Shown here piece by piece: positions 43,521-54,406 of a DNA stretch of 64,000 nucleotides. The position numbers and the translations under genes are program-made. This DNA comes from Benincasa hispida (Eukaryota; Streptophyta; Magnoliopsida; Cucurbitales; Cucurbitaceae), in the NCBI RefSeq assembly GCF_009727055.1, contig NC_052357.1, positions 14,696,121-14,760,120 on the forward strand, given 5' to 3'. The notes below the pieces were generated by a model. It was not told the origin of the DNA, ran no database searches, and worked only from the letters and a program-made list of their open reading frames with translations. The stretch's first letter is position 1, and each line of letters opens with the position of its first letter.

Positions 43521-44116
43521 CGGCACATTAGAGCAAGGGAATTAATGCCACCCGTCATTGCAATCATTAGAAAGAAAGACTGCTTCACCTTAAGCTCTAT
43601 AAATACCAAACGCCACCAGTGTAAAAGGGTTAACAAGTTGAAAAGGGAAGCAGTTAGTCTGTTCACGTACATACTCATACACATACTTAGAGGATGGAGA
43701 AGAGTAAGGAGACGAGGAAGGCGAGAGATCATTCCTGAACAGATCGAGAGACTATCAGAAAGCATTACAAAGGAAGAGGGCCAACACTTGCGAGAGCAAG
43801 AATACACATCGAGAACAGAGTTGGAGTGAAAAAGAACAGTGTAAAAGGCCGCGGGAAGCAAGAAAATTACTCACCGGGCTTCTTATCTCTCATTTCCATT
43901 TGTTATTTTGTATTCAGTACTTTATTTACAGAAAATGGAAATCTCAATTCAATCTATGTTCAATCTTTCCATACTTCGCATGAGTAGCTAAATTTCTGAA
44001 TAGGTTGAAAAGTACTTAGCTAGCATGACTTAAGATTTACATTTTATGTGATCATCTTGTCTTAAGCATGCATCATTCACCCTTTAGATATACATGAGAA
44101 AGTAGTCTAAAGATAG

Positions 44117-44197
44117 AATCTAGACTTGAAAGAGTCAGATTAGAATCTAGACTTGAAAGAGTCAGATTAGAATCTAGGCTTGAGAGAGTCAGATTAG
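44117..44197. repeat. 27-bp tandem repeat, three units
   Basis: Three units of 'aatctagacttgaaagagt' plus 'cagattag' lie inside the C LTR; the third has two changes. Other C LTRs (near 43240 and 50510) have a shorter version. Confidence 0.85.
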
Positions 44198-44785
44198 AAT
44201 CGCGTAATCAAGGAATAGAAACTTAGACATATGTTCTATTGCTATTTACACATCGCATGCACCCTAGAAATAGGAATGATTGTATGCAGTCACCTTGTTT
44301 TATGTGTACAACATTCATCATTGCATAGACAAGAATAGAGGCTTAGACATAAGTCTTATCGACTGTTTTGTATACACATCGCATGTGTCCTAGAAATAGG
44401 AATTATGGCATTCCACATTGAGAAATGACGTGCTATTATTTGTGTATAGCATGATCTCATAACTTGTGCATAATCTTAAGAAGTGTCAGCTAAACCCCTT
44501 CTCAATCCCTTCATCACATACTCATTGAAACTCTATGACTTCATCAACTCTGCATTTAACTCCGTCGCATAGGAAAAACCTTAGTCAAAACACCATCCAT
44601 TTCATTTGTTTACTACCGCAAGTGAATCAAGGTGACTGTCGCATATTTACTTAGTAGTCCCTGTGTTTGACCCTGGACTTACCAGGAAACCTCATAAGGC
44701 TTATACTTGGGTCTTGTTAGGAAAACTTGTATGATCACCGCAAACTCACATCATAACGCATCACAATTTACACGCATCAAGTTTT

Positions 44786-44803
44786 TGGCACCGTTGCCGA
44801 GGA
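44786..44803 (+). other. Primer binding site of C2 (tRNA-Asp)
   Basis: TGGCACCGTTGCCGAGGA, six bases after the LTR end CA (44778-44779). A pyrimidine-rich 'tttgtgtttttgcag' follows about 25-40 bases later. Confidence 0.9.
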
Positions 44804-46278
44804 CTTGGCAGTTAATAGTTTATTGAGTTTTGTGTTTTTGCAGGCACTCTTTTTACCTTGGGCATATTGTAGCTTGTGCGACCAAGTTGCAAACAATATT
44901 TGAAGTGTAGGCGATGTGCCGAAAGCCAGTATTGACCCCGAGATAGAAAGGCTATCTGTCGTATGAGCTGAAAGCAATTATAAGCGTGTGTCGACCAACA
45001 TACGCCCAACAATTGCTGGAAGTTCCATTGGTCAGGACGAGCCTCTTGACCTAAGAAGTTGAGATCAATCTCCTGCATGGAAGACTCCTTGCAGTGGCTT
45101 CACTCCAATTTCTCCAGGGATGTCTTCTACTCTATCTATACCTTGCTTTCCTAGTTTAGTTTATTTTGATTATTGTTGTTTTGGATTTGCGGCTGCTTTC
45201 TTGGATGTGGTGTGTGTTCGCTCCTTGTAGGTGCGATAATAATTCTCCTTGATGCGCAGTTATAATGGAAGAATCCTCTCCATCATTCAACGCATGGCTT
45301 TGACCGCATGAATTCTAAAGCATGGTCGCAAGTGTTATTCTACTCGAAGGTTCTTTTCTTGTTATTGTTTATGCATTATTCTTTTGAAATTCTCTTTTGT
45401 CTGCTTGCCTACCTTTGCGTTTATAAATTAGCATCCATGATGATACTTATAATTCATTACATCTGCTAACTAAACATCAGAAGGCTCACCTCACTTTAAT
45501 AGTTTCGTCAAGATTTGACAATCTAAGTTTTGTTATGTGTAAACCTTTGCTCAAACATTTGTTACCGCATTCCTGATGAGTTTGTTTTTAGCTTTTCGGC
45601 AAGAGCGCTGCCGCTTCCTAAGTTTGGGGGTGCTAGTGCTTCGGGCAAATGAGTCCATCATATTGCGATGTTAAAATTAAAAAAAAATGGTAATAATAAC
45701 TCCACTGTTAGCACAAACGGGAAACCTAGGCTGATAAGAGTTAAAGTTGTGAAAGACACTTACCCCTAGTTGGATACTTCGCATGACACCCGTGCAGGTA
45801 AGCTAAAATGAAAGTAAGTGGCCAAGATCAACGCATAGGAGGAACTCCTCTGTCTGACACAAGCCCAAATTAAGCTATGGCAAGAGTTGAGTTGAATATG
45901 GCATGCAACCGAAGTTGGATGTCCACATGACACCCATGGGGGCAAACCAAAACGAAGAGCGTAGCCAGGTTCAATGCCTCACTTTAGTAATGTATCGCAA
46001 GGCTTTGAATTGTTTTAAATAAACACATTGTAAAAAGCTATAAGCAAAGTTGCTTGAAATAAGTAAATTTTTTTTTAATAGAGGCTTGCCAGATTTAAGC
46101 TTAGAAAAGATCTCTTTGAAGAAGTAGCCAAAGTTGAGGAGATCATGGCTACCAATGTTAGAGGTATGAGTGAATTATATTTTGAAAAGCTGGTCATCGC
46201 AAAAGGGAAAGCTAGAGGATGAATTTTTAATTTCTTAAGGCATGCTTGAGGACAAGCATGATTATTAGTTTGGGGGTG
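44804..46278 (+). other. Leader, gag-start trace and 3' UTR of C2
   Basis: 44804-45080 holds the leader and a short stretch encoding SIDPEIERLSV, the start of Athila gag. From about 45140 on, nothing coding is visible. At 45731-45985 the sequence matches the A1 3' UTR, with two 'tagttgga' motifs (45767-45791 and 45911-45936). It ends 'gaggacaagcatgatt' and AGTTTGGGGGTG at 46267-46278, the polypurine tract. Confidence 0.75.
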
Positions 46279-46666
46279 TGATAACAGTAGAAATGCAAGT
46301 TATTGTAGCCTTATATTTAGAATTATGAGAGCTAACAAGTAGAATATGTGGTGATTATACTAAGAATTCATGTGAAAAGTGAGCTTGCGTCGATCAACAT
46401 TGAAAATCTCGGCTAACCCAATATTATGCATTATTATGTGTCAAAATGTCTATCTTTTGTAGCTATCGTAGGAACCAATCGCATGCGGTGAATCCTAGAC
46501 CATTGCAAGGGTGATCGTGTACACTCATCACATGGATGTTGCGGCTATTAATCGCATGCATCCATCGCATGGAGGTGCGGCTACAGAGTAATAACTATGA
46601 TAGAATGGTGATCGCAAGGTTTGTGGAATGCACTGGTACTTCAGAAACCAAGCTTGAATGCATACT
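46279..46666 (+). repeat. E-type LTR fragment (3' LTR start of C2)
   Basis: It begins TGATAACAGTAGAAATGC directly after the polypurine tract, so it is the 3' LTR start of C2. It is interrupted at 46667 by a family C LTR. Its last ~170 bases recur at 49278-49447 followed by the same C LTR start. Confidence 0.8.
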
Positions 46667-47574
46667 GATAACGGGTAGAGATGCACGTTATTACAGTGCT
46701 AAGTTATTAAACAATACAAGTTTGCATTGATAAAATATATAAGATTGCATCCAAAAAGCATTAAGTTCATAATATTGCGGTCACATGCGTCCATCGCATA
46801 AAAATAGCTAACTTGTGTATTTTTGTGTAGATTATGCTTTGACGCAAGGCAGAAAATGCGATCCAAATAAATCAATGGTAGAGCGCATCAAAAGATTGCG
46901 CTACCGCAAGGTTATGTGGTGATTTGCGCTCGTAAATATCTGCTCAAGAATGTTGCCGCATAGAGTCGGTGCAACTTAGTGGGCGCATCCAGGTGAAAAG
47001 CGTAATAAATCACGATGGGACAGAAAGCTGATGATGGTCGATTCTGAATTAAGTTGACAAGCCGTTAATGATCTACAGTAGCAAGTACACTCAGCTTTTC
47101 GGTGACAAATATTCGGCACATCAGATAGAGAATTAATGCCATCCCATCAGTGCAATCATAAGAGAGAAAAAGCCTTTCACCCCGAAGCTCTATAAATACC
47201 GAAGGCAACCTTCAGTGAAGGAGTTCGAACAGTTAGATAATTTTCCCATAGATAGAAGTAGCCTTGTTCATAGTTTTTTTTTTTATTTAGAAGGCAGAGC
47301 GAGAGAAGGGAAGAGACGTCGGAAGATCGCTCTAGTCAGCTTGAGAGAGAACCCAGAAGGCGTGGAAAAGCAGAGAGAGGGCCGACTCTCGCGAGAGCAA
47401 GATTATCTTTTGAGCAGAATAGAGAAGAACAGTGTAAAAGCCTTGGGAAGCAAGAGACTGCTACCAGACTCTTTATTCTTATTCCACATTGTTATTCTGT
47501 ATTTCAATTCTCTATCTATAAAATGGAACTTGCTTATCTACATCTGTTCACTTTCTTACAAGCACGCATGAGTA
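46667..47574 (+). repeat. Family C LTR, 3'-truncated
   Basis: It starts TGATAACGGGTAG, with TATAAATA at 47191-47198. It matches the LTR at 49448-50810 up to 'cgcatgagta' (about 47573), then switches to gag-pol linker coding sequence without the U5 end. The predicted peptide at 47215-47571 is LTR sequence and not a gene. Confidence 0.85.
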
Positions 47575-49277
47575 CAATATCAACACTTCATGACTATGTT
47601 AAAACAATTGCATATTAACATTTCGTTCATTGAAGTAATTGACGAGATGTATGCATATGCGAAGTTTCTAAAGGATATGGTGACAAAAAAGAGAGGCACT
47701 GGTAAGTTTTCCACGGTGGCTTTGACGCAAAGCTCAAAATCTATAATCCCACAGAAGATGCGCGATCCTGGGAGTTTTATTATACCTTGTTCAATCGGAG
47801 GATTGTACATCGGGCAAGCACTATGCGATCTTGGAGCCAACATCAACTTGATGCCTCTGTCAATTTTCAAGCAGCTAAATGTGGGGCAACTTGCGTCCAT
47901 GACAGTGACTTTCCAGTTAGCAGATAGATCTTTGGTGCACCCAGAGGGGAAGGTGAAGGACGTGCTAGTTACAATTGACAAATTTATATTACTAGCCGAC
48001 TTCATCATCTTGAACTACGAAGCCGACAAGGATGTACCCATCATCCTAGGGCGACCATTTTTATCAACTGGTCGTGCCCAGATTGATGTGCACAAAGGAG
48101 AGATCACCTTGAGCGTGAATGGACAGAAGCTCAAGTTTGACATTATCCGTGCCATGAAATATCCTGATGAAGAAGACCTTAATGAATCCGATGATGAACA
48201 GAGTTTGAATGAAGAAGAGAAGCCTGAAGACGAAAACGAAGATGAGGATGTGATCGCATCCATTGTTGCATGCAATGCGATCATAGAAAAAAAACAATAA
48301 TGATAAGATGATCACAACCCAAGAAGATGAGCCGACAGCGAATGAAGAAAGAAAAACAACGCAATCGTCCTTAAAATAACCACCAATAATAAAGTTGAAA
48401 ACCCTGCCTAACCACCTAAAGTATGCATTTCTGAGGCAGAATGAAAAGCTACCGATAATCATTTCCTCTGCACTTAATGAAGACGAAGAGAATGCGTTGC
48501 TGAGCATTCTGAGAAAATGTGTGAGGGCAATTGGTCTCGCAGACATTCAAGGAATTAGTCTCGCATACTGTATTCATAGAATTCATCTTGAAGAAAACCA
48601 CAAAGGATCGATCGAACATCAGTGCGAACTCAACCCTGCGATGAAAGAGGTCCTAAAGAAGGAGATAATCAAGTGGTTAGATGCATACATCATCTATTTG
48701 ATAGAAGACAACACGTGGGTCAGCCCCGTGCAGTGCATGCCGAAAAAAGGAGGGATGACGATAGTCCCTAACACAAATAATGAGCTGATACCGCAAAGGA
48801 CCGTCACCGGATGGCGGATTTGTATGGACTATCGCAAACTCAATGCGACAATAAAGAAAGATCATTTCCCTTTTCCTTTTATTGACCAAATGTTGGATTG
48901 TCTAGCTGAAAATGACTTTTACTTCTTCTTGGATGGGTATGTCGGTTATAATCACATTATGATTGCTTCCGAAGATCAAAACAAGACAACATTCACTTGC
49001 CCGTATGGAACTTTTTCTTTTCACCGCATGCCGTTTAGCCTCTGAAATGCGCCGATCACTTTCTAAAGGTGCATGATGGCCATCTTTTTCAGAATATCTC
49101 GAAGACTCTGTAGAAATATTCATGGATGACTTCTCTGTATATTGACACACATACGAAATCTGTCTTTCCAACTCGAAGAAGATATTGAAAAGATGTGAGG
49201 AGACGAACCTCGTACTTAATTGGGAGAAATGCCATTTTATTGTGAAAAAGGGCATTGTGCTGGGGCATAAGGTATCT
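47575..49277 (+). pseudogene. pol: Pol fragment C3: protease and RT
   Basis: A linker (LKQLHINISFIEVIDEM) leads into the protease (IPCSIGGLYIGQALCDLGAN, where the usual DLGAS has Asn; NLMPLSIFKQLNVGQLAS; DKDVPIILGRPFLSTGRAQI), then an acidic tail to a TAA at 48298. RT runs from 48395: PTHLKYAFL-like start, ALNEDEENALLSILRK, DNTWVSPVQCMPKKGG, GWRICMDYRKLNATIKKDHF, DGYVGYNHIMIASEDQ and TFTCPYGTFSFHRMPF. A stop at 49043 and frameshifts follow, with FMDD read at about 49120. It ends at LGHKVS, where an E LTR fragment cuts in. RNase H and integrase are missing. Confidence 0.92.
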
Positions 49278-49447
49278 AGACCATCCCAAGGGTGATCATG
49301 TACACTCATCGCATGGATGTTGCGGCTGATAATCGCATGCATCCATCGCGTGGAGGTTGCGGCTATAGAGTAATAACTATGAGAGAAGGGTGATCGCAAG
49401 GTTAGTGGAATGCGCTGGAACTTCGAAAACTAAGATCGAACACATAC
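49278..49447 (+). repeat. E-type LTR fragment, second copy
   Basis: 'tagaccat' to 'acatac' matches 46496-46666 closely and is followed by a C LTR at the same position. The left junction with RT is at a short shared 'ctaga'. Confidence 0.8.
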
Positions 49448-50810
49448 TGATAAAGGGTAGAAATGCACATTATTACAGTGCTAAGTTATTAAACAATGTA
49501 GGTTTGCGTTGATAAAATATATAAGATTGAATCCAAAAAGCATTAAGTTCATAATATTACGGTCGCATGCGTCCATCACATCAAAACAGCTAACTTGTGT
49601 ATTTTTTTGCAGAATATGCTTTGACACAAGGTGAAAAATTCGATCCAAAGAAATCAAAGGTCGAGTGCATCAAAAGTTTGCGTTATCGCATGGCTATGTG
49701 GTGATTTGCGCTCGCAAATATCAGCTCAAGAAGGTTGCCGCATAAAGCTGACGTAACTTGGTGGGCATATCCGGGTGAAAAGCATAATAAATCACGATGG
49801 GACAGAAAGCTGATGACGGTCGATGCCGAATTAAGTTGACAAGCCGTTAACGAACTACTGTAACAAGTACACTCAACTTTTCGGTGACAAATATTCAGTG
49901 CATCAGACAGAGAAATAATGTCATCCCATCAGTGGAATCATAAGAGAGAAGAAGCCTTTCACCCCGAAGCTCTATAAATACCGAAGGCAACCTTCAGTGA
50001 TGGAGTTCGGACAATTAGATAATTTTCCCTTAGATAGAAGTAGCCTTATTCATAGTTTTTCTTTTACTTAAAAGGCGGAGCGAGAGAAGGGAAGAGATGC
50101 CAGAAGATCGCTCTGGTCAGATCGAGAGAGAACCCATAAGGCGTGGAACAGCAGAGAGAGGGTCGACTCTCACGAGAGTGAGATTATCTTTTGAGCAAAG
50201 TAGAGAAGAATAGTGTAAAAGCCTTGGGAAGCAAGAGATTGCTACCAGGCTCTTTATTCTTATTCCGCATTGTTATTCTATATTTCAATTCTATATCTAT
50301 AAAATGGAACTTGCTTATCTACATCTGTTCACTCTCTTACAAGCACACATGAGTAGCTAAATCTATCGAATGGGTTGAGAAGAATTTAGCTAACATGACT
50401 TAGGATCTTCATTTGCATGCGATCATCTTGTCTTATGTTACACCCAAGACCCATTTAGAGCTACTTGAGAGAGAGTCTAAAAAGAGAACCTAAGACTTGA
50501 GAGAGCTAGGTTACAATCTAGACTCGAGAGAACGAGATTAGATCTGCATAAGCGAGAGATAGGGACTTATAGATAATCTTTGTTTGCAAACATGCATCGC
50601 ATGTGCCCTAGAGATAGGTTATGGTTTTATGCGGTCGCCTTGTATGTGTGTATGTCTTTCGTCATCGCATAAACAAGAATAGAGGCTTATGTGTAGGTTC
50701 TATAGACTTTGTCGCATATATCGCATGCGTTCTAGACTTAGAATCCGTAGCATTTGCGTTGAGAGATGATTTTCTATTGTATGTGTGTTGCATGATCGCA
50801 TAGCATGAAC
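49448..50810 (+). repeat. Family C LTR, second copy in E context
   Basis: It starts TGATAAAGGGTAG, with TATAAATA at 49973-49980, and runs well into U5 (to 'gttgcatgatcgcatagca', about 50810). The sequence then flips to the minus-strand start of another C LTR. The short frames on both strands at 50621-50847 are not genes. Confidence 0.82.
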
Positions 50811-50909
50811 TTAATGCTTTTGGACATAATCTAACATATTTTATCAATGCAAATTAGCATTATTGAAGAACTTAGTACTATGATAACGTGCATTTCTGCC
50901 CGTTATCAC
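50811..50909 (-). repeat. Inverted start of a family C LTR (3' LTR of C4)
   Basis: On the minus strand it starts TGATAACGGGCAG at 50909 and continues only about 100 bases before meeting the plus-strand C LTR. A polypurine-like 'aaattttagggtg' and 'gcttgaggacaagcattg' precede it (50910-50945, minus strand), so this is the 3' LTR of a minus-strand element. Confidence 0.8.
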
Positions 50910-52099
50910 ACCCTAAAATTTAAACAATGCTTGTCCTCAAGCATAAACTAAAGATTTCCTTTTGCAAGTTGACTACAATTCTCTTTTCCTAGATTTCTCA
51001 AGGATACTTCATTCAAATCCTATACACCAAAATTTCCTTAAGTCTTATTCAAGTCTCCTCTTAAAATATTTCTAAGACCTACGGATCATAAGCTTAACCT
51101 TCAAAAGGGCTTTACTCGATTCCGGGACATCACATGATTTATTTCAAAAAGAAAACTCTTCCACCGGGGTGTCAAATAATTTTTATCCTTGCATATTTCT
51201 TGACATTATTATTTTTTCTGACCTTGTGCTGATCCAAGTGACTTACTTTCGTTTTGGATTGACCCCACGTGTGTCATGCAGACATCCAACTACGGGTAAC
51301 TGCCCTTCACAACTTAACTCTTATCAACATGGGTTTCCCCATTGCGTTGACAGTGGAGTTGTTATTCTCAATTTTTTTTAGAATAGCAAGGTCGAAAATA
51401 AATTACCTCACCCCCAAATTTATAATGCGACAATGTCCTCATTGCCAAAAGATTGAAAGAAGTCATGCGTTGTTCTTAGAAAGCTTTGTAAAGAGAGTTT
51501 GAAAGAAAGCTAGCAGACCCCTAACTTTTAGAAATATTTCATGAGGTGACTATCTTAAAATTAAGTTGACTTTAGTATATATGAAAAGAATAGAAGCATG
51601 TGTCTCATCATTGAAATCATAACAGGCAAAGAACTCATGCGCCAACTCACTACATTTATCAATATTAAATGATTGCGGCAATCAAAGAGGATGCGGTGAT
51701 AAAAATTTTAAAATCAAAATGCGATGCGATAGTGCAAATTTGAAATAGAGTTAAGGAAGAATACAACTGCCAAATTTGCGCTGTCGCCCGCATTGTGTGT
51801 TGATGCATCCTTCTTTGTGACGATCTATCTTCTTTGGATTGCAGTGGCAGAATAAGACAAGTTGCTTCTTCGTATAACACCTCCGCAATCTTGCGCCTTG
51901 ATCGTTGCAAAAAAACAGAGAGAGGGTCAAATAAGATTAAACAAAACAATCCCCCATTTTTTTTTCAAAATAAGAATAGATAAAGAGCTGAAGAGATATA
52001 TAGTGGAATGAAAACTCAGAGTAGTAGAGAAAAGTTGAAGATTCCATGATTCCAAAACTTAAGTCCCTGATGAATTTCAATCGTCTGTTAACGCAGGGA
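50910..52099 (-). other. 3' UTR of minus-strand element C4
   Basis: No coding sequence is recognised. The 3' UTR motif occurs once, inverted, at 51263-51292, near 'gataagagttaagttgtgaa' (minus strand, about 51310-51330). The part from about 51660 to 52099 shows nothing I recognise, and an extra ORF like that of A1 is not visible. Confidence 0.6.
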
Positions 52100-53743
52100 T
52101 GATGCTTAATTTTATGAAGTGGATTATGGATGATATGCATTGATGAAATTGCGTTGTGTACTCAAGTTTCCTTAGTGGAATCCAAGTGTAAATTCCACTG
52201 AGTTTCCTAGAAAGTCCAAGGTCGAACACAGGGACTTGTGAAAACAGGTTGTGTTGGTAATTTTTATGAAAACTTTGCGGTAACCGAATAAATAAATAAA
52301 TTATTGAGTTTGTTATTTGCGTTAATGAAAAAAAATAAACAATTGCGACAGAGTTTGAAAAGAATTGGTAAACAGAAGATGCGATGAATATGCGGTGAAC
52401 GGGTTGAGAAGGGTTTCGGCTAACACTTCCTAGAATGCGTTCATGCTTTGCAACCATGCAACATGCATACAATATTAAACCATCTCTCGATGCAAATGCT
52501 ATGGCTTCTAATGCTAGAACGCATGCGATATATGCAATAAGTCTATAGCACCTACACATAAGCCTCTATTCTTATTTATGTGAGACAGGATAACACACAC
52601 AAATAAGGCGACCACATAATATCATTCCTATCTCTAGGATGCATGCAATGCAGGTTGGCAAATAGAGCTTACCTCTAAGTCCGTATCTTTTGATTACGCA
52701 GTTCTAATCTTGCTCTTTCGATTCTAGATTCTAACCTAGCTCTCTCGAGTCTTAGGTTCTTTCTTCAGACTCTCTCTCGAGTAGCTCTAAAGGGGTATTT
52801 GGCACAGCATAATACAAGATAATCATAAGCAATGAACTTTCTAGGTCATGTTAGCTTAGTTCTTCTCGATCCATTCCACTAGTTTAGATACTCATGCGTA
52901 TTAAGAGAGTGAACAGATGTAGAAATAGGACTTCCATTGTATAAATATGAAGATGAAGTACAAAATAACAATGCAAGTATAGAATACAGAGCCTGGAAGC
53001 AATCTCTTATTGCCCAGGCATTTACACTGTTTTTCTACTCGTGCTCAAAAGATAATCTCGCTCTCGCGAGAGTTGGCCCGCTCTCTGCTTCTTCACCTGA
53101 AGGTTCTCTCTCAAGTTGCCCTGAGCGATCTCTGGTGTCATCACTCTTCTCTAGCTCCACCTTAAAATGAAAGGAAAACGATGAACAAAGACGAACTTGT
53201 GGGAAAAAAATTGCTAAACCCCTTTTCTGAAGGCTACCCTTGGTATTTATAGAACATTCAGGGTGAAAGGCGGCTTCTCTCTCATCATTGTACAGATGGG
53301 ACGACTTTAATTCCTAACTGATGCACCAAATATTTGTCACCGAAAAGTTGAATGTACTTTACATCGTTATCAGCTGTCAACTTAATTCGGATTCGACTAT
53401 CATCAGCTTTCCGTCCCATCGTGATTAATTAGCCTTTCACCATGTTGCGCTGACCAAGTTGTGGCAATCCTTCTCGGGTGAATATTTGCGAACACGATCA
53501 TCGCAAAGCTTTCCGATGAAGTTGCGCTCGACCAATGATTTTCTATGATCGCAATTCTTGCATTGCATCAACGCATATTCTGCATAAAAACACAAAAATC
53601 AACTGTTTCTATGCGATGAATGCAACGACCGCAGTATTATGAAATTGATGCTTAATGGACGTAATTTAACATGTTTTATCTATGCAAGCTAACATTGTTT
53701 AAGAACTTAGCACTATGATAACGTGCATTTCTGCTCGTTATCA
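52100..53743 (-). repeat. Family C LTR, probably solo, in C4
   Basis: 1644 bp. It starts TGATAACGAGCAG at 53743 (minus strand) and ends ATGCATCATCC-like near 52100. TATTTATA lies at 53244-53251. It lies between the integrase end and 3' UTR of C4, on the same strand. The flanks AGGGA (52095-52099) and AAGGA (53744-53748) may be a target duplication with one change. Confidence 0.78.
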
Positions 53744-54406
53744 AAGGACCACCTACTTCTTCCTTTATTCAAAGTTTCTCAATTCCATGGACTCGACTTG
53801 GCGATGCCAACCTTCTCCGTGATACGCTTTTACTCGCTGCCCATTAACTTTGAATATGTTGGTTCCGTCATCATTTGATAATTCAACCACACCATGCCAA
53901 AATACCTTTCTAACTATGAATGGTCCAGACCAAGGGGACATTAATTTTCCAGGGAAGACCGTAATCGTAAGTTGAATAATAAGACCTTCTACCGTAATCG
54001 CGAGTTGAATAGTAAGACCTTCCTGCTGCATATATGTTTGTCATGCCAGCGCTTTGTGCGCTCCTTGTAAATCTTTGCGTTCTCATATGCATTGATCCTC
54101 CATTCCTCCAACTCAACCAGTTGAAGTTTCCTCGCTTCTCCTTCTTTCTTCAAATCAAAGTTTAGCTTCTTCACCGCCCACAATGCCTTGTATTCCAGTT
54201 CTAGAGGCAAATGACACGCCTTACCGAATACCAACACATACGAGAACATACCTATGGGTGTTTTAAATGTAGTCCGGTATGCCTATAACGCATCGTCGAG
54301 CTTTGTTGCCTAATCCCTCCGTGAAGGCCTTACTATCTTCTCAAGTATCAGCTTGATCTCTCGATTGGACACCTCGACCTGACAATTTGTCTGCGGATGG
54401 TATGTG
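53744..54406 (-). pseudogene. pol: Integrase end of C4 pol
   Basis: Minus strand: [19 protein letters not shown] core end near 54390-54350, [60 protein letters not shown], then [10 protein letters not shown], a 33-bp in-frame tandem duplication at 53958-54023, WSGPFIVRKVFWHGVVEL, FKVNGQRVKAYHGEG and a stop at 53765. It starts abruptly at 54407, where the family A LTR of A2 begins. This is the complete pol C-terminus that C1 lacks. Confidence 0.9.

Larger units (their letters stand above)
43521..46278 (+). mobile_element. Deleted C/E-type Athila element C2 (LTR part, primer site, gag start, 3' UTR)
   Basis: The LTR part (43521-44779) has TATAAATA at 43598-43605. A primer site follows at 44786-44803, then a leader and a trace of gag start (DPEIERL near 44930). 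By about 45100 the sequence is 3' UTR, ending in the polypurine tract at 46265-46278. Almost all gag and all pol and the extra ORF are absent. The next LTR start, TGATAACAGTAG (46279), is type E. Confidence 0.78.

Noticed and set aside
43512..43527. Possible tRNA-Asp gene fragment
   Set aside because: Only the 3' acceptor/T-arm bases match and no cloverleaf can be drawn from the upstream sequence; an inverted primer site explains it.
48064..48546. A 160-codon minus-strand frame with hydrophobic stretches
   Set aside because: It is antisense to the protease/RT pseudogene on the plus strand and shows no independent similarity.
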